A stretch of 64,000 nucleotides of DNA from Owenia fusiformis (GCA_903813345.2 CAIIXF020000011.1:31426166-31490165), one strand, 5' to 3'; shown: positions 1 through 13,515, numbered from the stretch's first letter. The notes: generated from the sequence alone by a model not told the origin. Program-made: numbers and translations.

Positions 1-3000
1 TCAATCAACAAAGACCATATCAATATGTTTCTTTTCTGGAATATATTGATGGCAATTTCTTTCCCAATTTGTATATTACCTTGAAGTTAATTATGTCTGA
101 AATCTGACAAAAAGTGCGAGGCGTATTTTTCATACGCTCTCTACATCTTTCACATTTACACAAAGAGTACACTAAAGGTAACCAGAACAGAGCGTAGTGA
201 ACGTTATATAAAAATTGGAAAATGAAGTAGCCGACTTATTTTTTATTTTTAAAAAGTAAGTCACTTGATTTTCTCGTTTTCATACATTTTATAAACGAAA
301 TATTGTCCACACTCTTTTCTCGCTACAATAGTGCAGTCTTTATGCAAAACTGAAAGTTGTAGACAACATTGGAAAGAGGTCCATATTTGAAAGTAATGTG
401 TGGCTTCGTTAAAATTAGACTGTATAAAAATTCCCAAAAAACACATCTACCTTAAAGTTGCTTGAGAGATTAAGAAAGTGTTTCCATGACTAACTTGGGG
501 TCTGTTTTGAGAGAAAGTCCCTGAAATTAGAAATTCACAAAAATCGAGGGGATCACATTCTGCTCAATTTTGTTCATGACATTGCTAATGCGCATAAACA
601 TTACTAAGTACACCATGCAACACCGTTGTGTTACAATGTAGGTACATACAATTAATGTAGTTACGTGTACAATACATAATACAACTTAATATCTTTAACG
701 AGCAGGTTAGACTCTTCCATACTTTTTTAAAAACTTTTCAAAAGCAGTACTAGTTTTAATATGTATTCAGTCATAAATCACGTCAACACAACCAACGTGC
801 AATATTTTGACAGACGTTGTCACCCATTAATGCCTAAACCTGTCATGAGCACGTACAATCAAAATATTTGTGCGTCAATCAAGCCGTGAAAATAAGCAAC
901 CAATATCAAAATATAAGAAAGCCCAAGATACATTGTATTTGTAAAAAAGGGAACGTTACATAATGTCAGGTTCATATTTGCTGCGATTCATCGGACGGTC
1001 CTCGGCCGATTGAGTATTTTGTTTCAAACAAATACAATTTTGAACAAAACACTCAATCGGCCAGACACCTATGTGACCCAGCCATAACGTGGGCTAATTG
1101 TCGCGAAATGGTTGTTCTAGCTAACTGTGATATAAATGCTAATTGCATATATTTTGTAATCTCTCAATTTATAACATGTTAGGCTATGTCAGATATGTGT
1201 GAGCGTAAAATATTAAATCGACTCCTGTGTTATATATATAGGTCACGTCTCACAAGGCTTATACGTTATCTCAAATCCAGCCTTTAAATTGAAACAACTT
1301 TTACAAATATTTGAGGGAAAATTCGGTATACAGCTTTTACAACATGTGCTCGACCCTTACTGCTGTACAAATTGAAGTGCGGTGTTTCTGCTTGCAATGG
1401 GTGTATCCCTACATGCATTAAAAACTGTTGTACATTGTAGGGAGAAGTGTTAGTTTAAACAAGTCAGCCAATGGAAGTACTAGTGCTGTAACTCGACTAA
1501 AAACTAGCCATCATAATTACAAATAAAATTCATCTATGGTCATTACCCCATAACAAATCGTGGGAATACTAAAATAAATTGAAATGTATCAGGTCTTATC
1601 ACTATACAAGAAATGTATTTTATTGCGTTTGAGTCACGTAGTACGAATTAGCAAGAAAATGATTTATATTTGGTCGTTTAACGTTATGAAAATAGAACGG
1701 TAATTGTAAATGCAGTATTACTGAGTGAACAGTGTATGTATTAGTGAATAAGATCACTTAGGCTCTAAGCGGCGAGATAAACTAAGTCTATGTCTTTAAA
1801 ATGTTTATGAAAATTTTTCGGACAAACCTTTTTCCTTATCCTCAATTGTTTAGGATTTCAAAGATTTTTAGCATCATGTTCTCAACAGAATAATAATGGG
1901 CATTAATGAATTTGTGATGCTAAAGATAGAAAAGGTTTTACAGGTGGTCGGAAAGTTTTTAATTTTGAAATGCGATTTCTTATTACTACATTATCGAGAA
2001 AGCTTATCAATTGTCCATTATAAACATTTTTGTATATTGTCCAGCGGCGACACAGCCGCAGAGCCACATTTTGGCAACCAGCATGTATATACGATAACAT
2101 TATTGTATGTAAATAATACACTCGGTTTTTCTGCAGCAGCCGCAGAGCCACATCCTAGTTAATGTTATGTTTCTTAAGTGAAGGTTAGAATAGAAATCTC
2201 AATACTTAACTTGAAAGGCGACTACGTCAACCGCAGATCAATTTACTCCCCAGTCACATTTGTCGCACAGTGGCCGTAAGTAGACCGCAGATCAATTATA
2301 TCAGTGAAGGGAAGCCGTAGATTTTATAACTCGGAGTTACAATATTTGTTAATTTCTGCGGTCCCCGTAGAAATCAACAGGCCGTACGTAGCCAGACCGC
2401 ATAAAGGTCATTTCATTGCAATCCGTTCAAATCGTTAGCTCAGCTACAAAAAACTGATTGACTAAACGTATGATACATAAATGAGAGCTAAGAAAAAAGC
2501 GCAAGAAAAAACAGTGAAATGTACTTGAAGTGGCGATTGTGTTTTCTGCTTACCAGTTACCCAGCTCTAATAGTGCGATATAAGGTGACTTGATTATGCA
2601 GATGAGAAGACCCCATTGGTTTCCCGGTCAAACAATCAAAACAGACGGGGACAAGCTTTGTTTGAACTGTTACTATCAGACTATATCTAGTATTTATTTG
2701 TTTCGTGACCAGAAATCCACTTAACTATAGGGAATATATTCCGTTATAAAGATAGATTGTTTTCACTTACCAATCATTCACTAACATGTGCTGTCATATT
2801 CAGCTCTGGCCTTCATGTCAAATGGGGGAAGGGTAACCCCCACACTGAATAAATTCAAAGTTCGCGCACCCTTCTTTTTCATCAATGATGATAGAACAGT
2901 TTACGATAAAAGGCCGAACGCAGAAAACATTGAAATTACGAACGCGGTACGTTCGGGGTATTTCTCTCGGCCTTGGAATTACTTAAGAAAAATAGACCAT

Positions 3001-6000
3001 CCATAGACGACATGGCAACGACATCTAATTTTCGTCGAGTGAATCATTTCCAAAGATAATCAATTTTAAGAGAAAATTGCACATAATGGTTTTGCGAGAC
3101 GACCTCTATCTAACACAAGTAAAATTCTACTAAAGAGATCGCTCAAAAATGTTGAAAAAATGTAACCATTTTTCTCATCAATTTTAAGACATACTTCTCA
3201 TGGATCGAATCACGATTTCTTTACAGAAAATAAGACTTTGCTTTATTATGTGGTTACGATATATGTTATTTTGCTGCTTAAAAAACGTTAAGTCATTCTA
3301 TTTACGCACTGAAAAACGGTACAAAATATAAGATGGAATTTCATCGCTTCGCCAAAAAAGTTCTACAAAATGCGTTTTTCATAATTCAACAATAATATTT
3401 TAGAATATAAAAATTCATCACACCTCCGATATTGTCTGAAAATTCCATAATGATCGTGTAGAAAATAAAAAAGTTGTACTCATCTAAAAAGCTCTCTCTA
3501 TCGAGCCTCTTCTTTTATCAAAAATTCTCATGTACTGTTTTGAGCATTTATACAAGGATGTGCCATCAACACATTAAGATATAAAATATATTTAGGTCAA
3601 AATATTAAATCTAAAAAGCTTTTAATACTTTGATAACAATGAAGTAAATCGATAGATCCAGGTCATAACAACTATTATAATTACAGCATTTTGTTTTGTA
3701 TGGTAATGATTTAGATAAGTCCTTTGTACTGTCATTTGCTTTATTAAAAATACTGTAATTGCTGAAAAATATGTCTGAGTTCACATTGATGATTCCCTTA
3801 CAGATCAATTATCAATTAACTAAAAGGTCATTGGGTTTAAGCAAATAGAGTAAAAACTGAACTGAAAACAAGGAATAAATTGAAAGTTAATGTAAAGAAT
3901 GTTGAATCAACATTCTTTCTGCAAAAATTCAGAATTTATCTATTAGAGAAGGAATGTAGGTCCCATTTATATACTATTTTACTCTTTTTAAAAAGTGCTA
4001 TATTTTTGTCGTCTATTGCCGATGAGCGTGAATCTGAGAAGTCAACATATGAATCTTAGGTCCCTGTTGAATGTTCATATTGGCACTGTATAGTATAATG
4101 TGCACATCTATCCCTTGTGTTTTCATACTATTTTAGGTAGAACTGTCTGGATAAGTTGGCAGACCAGGCTGACATTTTTATCTTTGCAAAAAATGGCAAT
4201 TAATTATCATGATAAAACAAATTATAATTCAATTTACGAGGCATTCATTTTACTTTCATGAATTATTATGTTTGGATACGTTCTTGAGATAATCCAATTA
4301 CCCCAATGATCAAACTGGATGATTATGTTATTAATTCAATTTATAATTCGTATTGACTCAAATGTTTTATGTATTAAATGCAGATGATCATGGTTCATTA
4401 CAGATGTTGAATCATCATGAAATCTAGGGGTCTAAATTTTTTTGAATTGCGAAGAACCAATGGCATCATAATTACTTGTATATTGAATTCATAAAAATAA
4501 GTTTTTATTAATGCATTTATTATTAATTTGATCATTAATTTCCTAATTATTGATCATATAATCTATAGGGTACGAAGTGATTCTTCAAAATGTCTTGGTT
4601 TGCTACCATATGGTAACAAATCTAGCATAGTGTAGGTTAGTACTGTGAAAGTGACTTTCATAGAAAAATCAATAATATACTAGGATCCCTGGAGTAAAAA
4701 TATTAATGGACATGTTTTGAAATGCGAAATTCAATAAACAATAATGAAACTTCCATGGAATGAAGAACATATTTGTGAAGTGAATGCTCTAAATTGTAGA
4801 GAAAACCGAGAAAATAATATACTTCACTCAAATTTAAGAGAGAATTGATGTAAAATCAACATGACTGCGAGACTTCCGGAACATGAGTTCCTCTGCTATA
4901 GAGAAGTCTTATATAGGTATTCATTATTGCTCTAATAATTGTACACAGACTTTACTTATCTCCCGTTACTACTGTATGAATACAAAGGACACAATTTGAA
5001 TAAGGTAGATATTGCCTAGGATACTATACTGTAAGCTGCATTTTATATATACACAAATGATATCAATCTTGGATTCAATCAATTAAGTATTAATAAGACC
5101 TGCAAAGATTATCCAGGTAAGAAATATTCACTCTTGTCAATAAAAGACAATTGTTATAAATTCTAGTTGTTAATAATAGGCTAGTTCACAAGTTTCAACA
5201 ATCCTTGTAGTATTTGTTTGAGCTTCTTTTAATACTCAAGTAATTTCTATCATGTAAAGCATTTTAGAATGAGACCATATGGTCTATTGAATTAGTTAAA
5301 GGTTCATCCCTGGAGTTGTAAATTATTATATTATTGTTGGTATTACATAATACTGAAGTCATCCCATATGGTACAATGGGCTTCCTGGCATTAAAGCACT
5401 TGGATACGGTGCCCAGTTGAAAATATGCAAACTGTTTTGGATTCAGTTGAAAATTAATTTGCACCTGGTTGAGATTTTATGAAATCAGAAAAAATATAAA
5501 GAAGTGTCTAATATGTTATGTTTGTATTCTTAAGGAAAGGATTCATATCATATACATGTATTAAAATATATGATTTTATGTTAGGTATTGCTTTTATGCG
5601 TTTACAAAAGGCCTCGATCTTTCATGAGTTTTTGTATTTACTTACGCTAGAAATTACTGTAAGTCTAAGTCTTGCATCAAACAACTTTTGTATTGTATCC
5701 TCCAATTTCTATCTAATTTTATTTCTCAAATTCCAGCAAATATAGCATACATAACATCCAATTAGGGTATTTATTGATTAATTATTGTATAATCTATTGT
5801 GTTGTTATTTCATTTGCCATAATTGATTATCTTAAATGTAAGTTTACCATTTCAGTTAAATGTCATACATTCATCATATTTATAATTGTTAGCTGTAGTA
5901 TTCATATATTCCTTGTAAAATAGTATTGTCCATGCAAATTGAAGAAGTTGCATAAATATCACAAATACTAAATTGCGTAATTTAAAGAGTCAATTTTGGC

Positions 6001-7092
6001 ATGGGAATTCTATTGAAAGTCCATGATTTTGGTAAAAAGAAAAGTAGTCTGTTATCTATTTTCATTGGTTGTTTTATTGCCTTAATACGTTGAGCTTTGA
6101 ATGAATTGTATATATTTTTGCATTGAATTGATTTGAAGATGGATTTGAAGAACAGAATTTCTGCCTTGGTATAATAACATTCCTCCCACAAAGAATAATT
6201 TTAAATGTATGAACAAAAAATCATATTGTTATTATACTTTAAATCAATTTTCAGTTGTTCACCCTATTTGCCATTTAAAACATTGCATAAGTCAGAATAT
6301 TAGAGATTTTTTCAATTCAAAGATAACTTTTTGTCCTGTCTGTAGCCTTTGAATATATGTATGTAGTTGTAATATGATAAATCAACACATAACCCTTCTC
6401 TTATAGTCTTATATTGCACGTTGAAATCTGATAGGTGTAATTTTAGAATGTTAAACCAGTAAGGAATTGCATTGTAGCAAGACAGTGCAATGACAATGGT
6501 GTGGTTATTTTTCGAGTAGAATTTTTTTCAAGGAGGTCAGTACACCCCCTCCAAATGTCTGGCAAGTAGAAGTCTTCGTTAATTAATTTTTCCCTTAATT
6601 GCAATAGATCAGACAATTGCAAATCTGTTGAATTTGTTTAAATAGCCATAATACCATACAGAGATTCTTGCACATGATTCAAATACCAGAGAATTCAATT
6701 TGCCAAACTCATGGAGGAAGTGTACCATAGGCCAATGCATGTTAAAACCTGAAATTCTGTACCAGTATGCAGTTATAGGTTTGATTTTCTAAGCATGTAC
6801 GCAACTTTAAATGAAGTGCTAGTCTGTTCCTCATCCTATCCAGACACTCACAGTATTTCTTGTATTGCATTCACTTCTGTTTCAACGTAAAGAATTACTT
6901 TGTCACATTCAATTATTCGATTCTAGAAGAACAAATCATATTCTCATAAATAAAATAATATTGGATTCCTAGGGGATTTCACTTCTTACTGTCAATGTAA
7001 GAAATGTAAGAAATCATGCTGTTAAGTTATTTAGTGTAACTTATGGTGATGCTATACTCTATAAATCACCAGGAATCAGAATGAAACTACAG
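1..7092. other. Intergenic AT-rich DNA, no gene recognised
   Basis: I see no coding region I can support here. All open frames are short, lack recognisable motifs and overlap stops in every neighbouring frame. Small features are a perfect-looking inverted repeat near 1004-1062, a short GC-richer patch at about 2040-2400 where the words gccgcagagccacat and accgcagatcaat each occur twice, and a segment at about 320-440 resembling one at 17405-17530. The 72-codon frame at 2788-3006 has no recognisable domain and I do not call it a gene. Confidence 0.6.
1004..1062. repeat. Short inverted repeat (hairpin)
   Basis: The arms at 1004-1023 and 1043-1062 are near-perfect reverse complements (ggccgattgagt against actcaatcggcc) around an AT-rich loop of about 20 bases. 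It may be a tiny MITE or an end-to-end remnant of a TIR element. No target duplication is clear. Confidence 0.6.
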
Positions 7093-7268
7093 TACAGTAA
7101 AACCTAAGTGAAACACCTTTGGTATTTCTAAAGTGTTCTACTTGGGAGGTGTTTCACTTGTAGAGGTTCATTTAACATTAAGTCTGTTGGTCTTGGGACT
7201 CTGAAAAGTGTTCCACTAACAGAGGTGTTCTTCTTCTAAAAGTGTTCTACTTTATAGGTTTCACTGTA
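7093..7268. repeat. MITE, TACAGTAAAACC family, copy 1
   Basis: This element of about 176 bp begins TACAGTAAAACC and ends GGTTTCACTGTA, which are imperfect inverted ends. Its interior repeats words such as gtgttcta and gaggtgtt. The copy at 56441-56609 matches it along its length, and weaker copies lie at 30092-30276 and 51212-51373. The TA at each end fits a Tc1/mariner-type non-autonomous element, but no transposase is encoded. Confidence 0.7.
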
Positions 7269-8530
7269 CATAAGACGAATGCTAAGCGTGCAAAGAGAAA
7301 TAGTTCAGTGTGTCTGAGTTGTTTCCTTCATTAAGAGGACAGATTTGATTTTTGTCACTTCTTTATGGTTAACCACACCGCCTATATTGCTCTTCTCATC
7401 CTTAAGTTATAAGCTGTAATGGCTCTCATTGTTCTCTGTATGGATAAGAGAGTCTCATTAAGAAAGTATATTCCGCAAAATAATGAATTTCTATACCTGC
7501 TTCATTATCTTTGATTTGTGATCAATCACGCTGAACTTAGTTTCATATTGGTTTCCATAACCTTAGAAATAATTGGAATTGTAGTGAGAAAATCTTTATT
7601 TGCCAGATTCATATATAGAGCCATAGACCATGAAATTGAATATGGGAAAATGCCAGATTATTCTCTGATGTTTATTGGGTAACATGATCATCTCAAAGAT
7701 CAATTATTTTTTAAAGGTCTTGTATCATAACCCATGTGATTGAAATGAGCCATGGATGTAATCTGCCATTCTATAAAGGGGTAACAATATATATGAATAA
7801 AGTGTTTAAAGGGATACAACCGATATGCTCTGTACCATTCGATACATATTACATGTATCTTAGAAAAGGTTGATGGTATCAGAGTAATCGAAATTATATT
7901 GATTAACATTTTAGTTAGAAATGTAGAAAAAATGACGAGTGAAAAAATTAATATGAGTATATGTGTATACTCGTCTTATGTCATAATGTAAGATTAACCC
8001 TGAAATATCCAAATTTTTAGATAATAGGCTTAACAAAAATAACATTAGGTGAACTTATTCTAGAATTAGATATTTTTGAAATGTTGCTCTTCATTTCTGA
8101 TTCCCTCTTTAATGAGGAATTAAATTTAAGAATAGGCATGTTTTTCAAATAATTAATTTAAAACAAATTTATCTTGTGAGATTTAAAATTGGTTACTGCT
8201 AGGCCATAAATAGATCAATTTTCAAGAGGGGACAACTTAAATCTACACAAGGTCAGATTTTTTCTATTGAATTATTAATAAACTATGAATTAATGATTGA
8301 TGCAAGACATTATAATGTACTGGACGTGAGTCACTTATTTATCTGTTAATTAGATGACCTTAAATGCCCACTTACCAAACTATATTTGTTTTCTATGTTG
8401 AACATGGAGTGTGTTATACTAAGGGTGCATCCATCTTAACAGTTGGGACCCCATAACATTTTAGGTCAATGACATCACACTTCGTGGCAGCTTAATCATT
8501 GATGTCGAAACAAAAATGCCTAATCTAATA

Positions 8531-8680
8531 TTATGTCACCCCAAGAAGTGGTGACGTGTTGTCACAGTCTTTTTACAACTCTTTTGTGGATAATCTTCCG
8601 CATCCACCATTCAGATTTTCTGTAACAGTGTGCAATAACTTACAAGGTGGTGACATTTTGTCATGTTAATGCCTTGTTTT
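8531..8680 (+). repeat. Short copy of the gtggtgac-headed dispersed repeat
   Basis: It starts with a ttatgtcacc...agtggtgac head and ends with ggtggtgacattttgtcatg followed by ttaatgccttgtt. The same head and tail bound the much longer element at 59008-60719. The internal array of about 120-bp units seen in the long copy is missing here, so this looks like a deleted copy or solo remnant. Confidence 0.6.
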
Positions 8681-10380
8681 AATTTTTTCAGTGACAGACG
8701 TGGCTTTTCAAAACCCAGTAAAGTGAATTAAGGCACTAGAAGTGAGAGCTATTTGCAATATCCTCTCTGATCCAATCTATTTTACTGCCTGGTAAATATT
8801 TCAAAGAGCAATTATGTCACCATGCTCTAGGTTATGTAACCATCTAAGGTCATGGTGAATTTCTTGCCAAGACAAATGATCTTGTTTTACTCAATAGAAT
8901 TCTAACATTGACCTGACAGCATTATTCACCCCTGGAGACAGTGGGTATTCATTCCACTCTGAATGAAGTTTGTTTAGGGATTTAGAGAACCTCAGTCCAT
9001 TTGTTCGTCTTTCCATTTGTCCGTCTGTTTGTATGTATGAGTGATAGCTGAAACACTGCGACCGCATGTCAGATTTGGTTCAAATTTTATAAGCTAGTGC
9101 ATTATTAGAATTTTCAATATGGCTGCTCAATTAAAATGTCGAAAATTTTTCGTAAAAAATGTAATTCGATAACTCTAATACCAGCTGTTAGATTTCGTTC
9201 AAATGTGATTCACTGGCAGGGACATAGAACCCCTACTCGGGAAAGTATTTTCTCATATGGTTTCACATTAAGTCATTGGTGTAAATTGTATTATATCTGT
9301 TAATCTGGTTATTTCTATGATCAAATATTCAAAATGTTGAGTGATTTCATATGTCTTGCTGGTGACTTGCTGTTTATCTTGTTTATATTTAACTGATACT
9401 CACACTCACTCTCCTTTAGGAGATACCAGATTACATGTTTATATCTGTTTCAAATTCTCCCTTTGATTTATCCCCAGATCTCCCAGGAAGTACCTATGTT
9501 AATACAAGTATTTCTATTCTCTCTTAGATCCCACATGAGGAATTTGGAACTGTATTAATATTCTTCCTCAGATTCTCTCCTCAGAGAAATCAGTTTACAT
9601 GTTAATATTTTACTTGATATTCTCCCTAGAGTCATCATGGGACGGTGTGAGTGTGTTAGATTTCTTTAAAACCTTTAAATTTCTGTGCACATTTAAGTGC
9701 ATGATATCATAGGTAACATCATGACCTCATCAATCAAAAAAGAAAATATAAACACCCACCATTTATTGCACTTTGTGTATTTGCATGACATCATTGATTA
9801 TAATATGAAGCTGTTGTTACACTGTTGTGGCACAGTGTACCCCAGTCAACTGTGGTAAAATGATGCATAAGTATCTTGAAATGCATCTTTCTTCTGGCCA
9901 TTATGGTCATAGGGTTGACCTCATACATTGTATCAAAAAATCAGGGCCTAAAATCTACTTCATGAAGTCAGCAATTTTGGTAACAAACTGGCCTTACTGG
10001 GCATTATTATTTTTTTTTAATTTTGGGCCTCTTCAGATTTAGGCGGAAATTTTTGGGGCCTCAGCCCTCATCTTAATTTTCAGGTCTGCCCTTGATCCTT
10101 ATTTCAGTAGGCAATAGAATTCTATGTTGCATACACCCACACAGCTCATTGTTATTGATATTATTTATAAGCTCACATTATTATGGTACTCAGAATGATA
10201 AGAGGTAATAGAAATTTATAGTCTCTTGTGAATTATGATCTATCAGGAATATTTGAATATGCAATCTTAGATAACAATAGTGTCATTTTAACTTAGTACA
10301 AACTTTGCATCTTTATTTTATTATACTTAGATAAACCTTTAAATATGAGCACTAAGTCTAAAGTGAACACCTTCACATGA
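8681..10380. other. Intergenic DNA with a weak repeat relic
   Basis: No gene seen. About 8985-9200 contains runs of the type ccgtctgtttg followed by text about a subterminal caatatggctgctcaattaaa. This resembles a decayed copy of the repeat at 39033-39899. The 71-codon frame at 9827-10042 has no recognisable motif. Confidence 0.4.
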
Positions 10381-10385
10381 GATAC

Positions 10386-11060
10386 CATGTTGAAATGGAC
10401 CATGGCCATACCATGGTAAACCATGGTATGACCATGGTATACCATGGTATATGGCCATGAAATGCAATGAAATACCATGGTAATACCATGGCCGATCATG
10501 AATGTTAAATGGCACCATTGCACTTCATTGTTAACAGTGCGTTTTTAACATGGAGTTTTCCATTGAAAAAATACTGCCGTTTCGCAGTATTTCATGGTCA
10601 GAAACCATCAAATGCAATGATATCATGGTCAAGTTCTCGGCCATGATATCATTGCATTTGATGGTTTCTTGACCATGATATCATTGCATTTGATGGTTTC
10701 TGACCATGAAATACTGTGAAACGGCAGTATTTTTTCAATGGGAAACTCCATGTTAAAAAAACGTTCCTGACCATGAAATGCAATGGTGCCATTTAACGAT
10801 CATGATATACCATGGTATACCATGGTCAATTAACATGTAATTTTGTATCTAAAAAATACCACCGTTTCACAGTATTTCATGGTCAAATACCATCAAATGC
10901 AGTGATATCATGGTCTAGACATTTAACCATGATATGCAATGGAGCCATTTAATTATCATGATCTACCATGTTATACTGTGGAAACTATACTTAAAATTTT
11001 GCATTTAAAAATACTGCTATTTTGCAGTATTTCATGGTTGCAAACCATCAAATGCAATAA
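10386..11060. repeat. CATG-rich palindromic satellite, left block
   Basis: The block is dominated by self-complementary words such as ccatggtataccatgg and catgatatcatg, and by repeats of accatcaaatgcaatga. Related DNA recurs at 11340-11652 and 22434-23215, on the other side of the retrotransposon. Small frames through it (for example 10293-10523 on the - strand) are products of the repeat and are not genes. Confidence 0.85.
10475..10825. repeat. Large hairpin inside the CATG satellite
   Basis: The sequence from about 10475 to 10640 reads back as the reverse complement of about 10660 to 10825. Matching landmarks include ggcaccattgca at the outer left against tgcaatggtgcc at the outer right, aacatggagttttcc against gggaaactccatgtt, and aaaaaatactgccgtttc against gaaacggcagtatttttt. 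Only about 20 central bases are unpaired. The right half carries one extra copy of the atggtttcttgaccatgata word. Confidence 0.8.
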
Positions 11061-11339
11061 AGTACAGTCAAGATGTTTAATCGAAGACTGGAGGTTTGAC
11101 TTACAAATTAACAAGTTGATCTCCTATTTATCTGACAACAGTCAAATAAAAGTAAAGCATATTTGTTTAACAAAAAAAATTGTTTCTAGGGTTATTAACT
11201 TAATTATTCATAATAGAAATTAATTTATTAAATAAAGGAACAAAAGTATATAAATTTGTGATTTTGATGAATATCAGAATCACTAATTATAATAATTTGG
11301 TTATCTAATTAACATTTATTAATAAAGATATTTCATGTA

Positions 11340-11652
11340 AAAAATACTTTTTGAACATGGTCTTTCATTGTATTTCACTGCATTGCAAGAAAGACCATTG
11401 CATTTCATTGCATATCATGATCAATCATTGTATTTCATTGCATTTCATGGTTAAACGTGGTATTTCATTGCATTTCATGATCCATTTCAACTCTGACCAA
11501 ATTTAGACTTGAGACTCTTGTAGAGTTCTTTTTAGCAATGAAATACCATGGTATAACCATGGTATTTGATGGTCAGGTTTGACAATGAAATGCTATGAAA
11601 TACAATCAACCACGAAATGCAATGATATGCCATGATAAATGATAGTTATGAT
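11340..11652. repeat. CATG-rich satellite, middle block
   Basis: The block holds further tgcatttcattg and ccatggtat words, ending with a unit that runs from agcaatgaaatacc to agttatgat. The same unit, with a few differences, starts the block at 22434. The retrotransposon therefore lies between two satellite units. The stretch 11061-11339 just before it is unremarkable AT-rich DNA. Confidence 0.75.
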
Positions 11653-11958
11653 ACACAAACACAAACACAGTTGACAGGAATAATTTTGCTCTGTGAAATA
11701 GGACTGATTTATGAGGAACAAGAACAAAAAGAATCACAATTTTAGTACCGCAGGATTCGTGAATACATCAGGAATCTGGATATATAATTATTTTTGTGAT
11801 ATTTCAAGTGTCTAAATGACATTTGATGGAAATTATTTCAGATAAATTGAGGAAAATATTTCAGACTTACACAAAAATACAGTATTGAACTGCATTGAGG
11901 TAATTAAGTTTTTAGCACTTAAAGAACTAGAAGGTGTTAATGTGCATATTAGCTGCCT

Positions 11959-13515
11959 ATGACCATGGCTAGCCCTCAACCCTCAGAAGTTGGAACTGAT
12001 ATTGGCTTGCTTATTGGATCACCTGATTCTGTTTATAAAGAAAGTCAGGGGTCACCTGAATCAGCTGATATTCTGACCTTAAACCTGACTATCAACAAGT
12101 CTCCTGAACAGTCTCAGTGTTCTCAGGGGGCATCTCAAGCTCGTGCTTTGACTCCAAGAGAACCAAACTGCTCAACTAATCTTGCTTCACCTTCACAGAA
12201 TGACACTCAAAGGTCTGTCCATAAACGCAGAAGTAAACGTCTAGGCAAAAACACATTGCCTTTGGATCTTAATGGTACTTTCAACTCAGACTCAGGAGCG
12301 AAGCGTAAACGTCCCGTTCGAGCGTGTAGGACGGCCCCTAAGACCCCAAAGCTTCCTAAGTCCAACAAATTACATACTCGCTGTCTTCCAAATATGACTC
12401 TGATATAAACACTCGCAACCTAGTAGCTATCATACAAGACCTTAAGGTGGCAGTTGATAACACCACAGCCAAGGTTGATGCTTTGCAGAGCACAGTGAGT
12501 GCAATAAACACTACGAATCTCGATCTTGTAAAACAACTATCTGCCAAAACTGCAACCTGCAATGAACTTGAAAAAGAGTGTAAAAGCCTTCGTGAAACCC
12601 TTAACTGGCATAAAATGAACAAATCCCAAAATGAACCTGTCAAACCCCACCCCAAAAACGCTAGTGATTGGAAGTTCTATCGTTCGTGACCTCGATCAAG
12701 ATAAACTCAATGACGTTGAAGTTATTTCTATTGGTGGGGCAGACATTGATATGGTCCATAAGCGACTCACTAATTTAGACACCAAGTACCAAAAGGCTAT
12801 TCTTCAAGTAGGAAGTAAAGACTGTGCAAAATCATCAGATAAGGCCTCGATCAAAGCTAAATACCAATTAGCTATTAAAGGTGCCAAGAACATTGCTACC
12901 ACTGTTGCCGTTTCTAGCATTTGCCCTCGAACCGACAAAGAATTGGCGCAGAATACCGCCGATGCCCTTAATGCTGAGCTACAGATCCTATGCGAGGAGG
13001 AAAAGATCGAGTTCATCAACAATGACACAAATGGCTTTAAACTACAGAGTGGAGAAATAAATGAAGGTTATCTCTGGTCTGATGGTCTTCACTTATCAAA
13101 GCCAGGATCTAATAAATTGGCACGTAACATGGGACTCGGCTGTAAGACACGAGATGTTACAAAAAACAACCGTGCCCGTCAACAGCAACGTAACTTGCAA
13201 CACTCATCGCAGGCTACAGCCCAACACAAACCCACCAGCAACGATATTCATGTCCCCTCTTTGCAGCAACAACAGCCCCCCGTACGTGACCAACGTGCCC
13301 AGCCCCCCTCCCATGATATTTCACGTAACATTTCACCAGCCTGTTTTAAATGCGGAGAAAGGAGTCACCTTGCGAATTCTTGTTGGCACACAAATTCCAT
13401 ACGCTGCCACTCCTGTTCTAATTTTGGACATAAGAAAGCAAGGTGCCCATTCACACAAAACTTAAACCACCCTAATTTTGTTAATGGACAGTTTGGACAG
13501 CGCTGGCCACAATAG
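11959..13515 (+). pseudogene. Retrotransposon ORF1: coiled coil, SGNH-like domain, CCHC knuckles
   Basis: This is probably one protein of about 500 residues broken by two compensating frameshifts near 12387 and 12640. The first part (11959-12385) is Ser/Pro-rich and ends in a basic stretch (KRRSKRLGK, KRKRPVRACR). The middle (12387-12640, second frame) has heptad-like L/V spacing consistent with a coiled coil. The last part (12631-13515) starts with IGSSIVRDLD and carries DGLHLSKPG, the expected first and last blocks of an SGNH/GDSL-type hydrolase. The third block reads VGSKD where GxND is usual. Two zinc knuckles of CX2CX4HX4C form follow (CFKCGERSHLANSC and CHSCSNFGHKKARC). Such ORF1 proteins bind element RNA. 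The role of the esterase-like fold is not settled. Confidence 0.8.

Noticed and set aside
2788-3006. 72-codon frame that might be a small gene
   Set aside because: No recognisable motif, no splice or promoter context, and ordinary length for AT-rich DNA.
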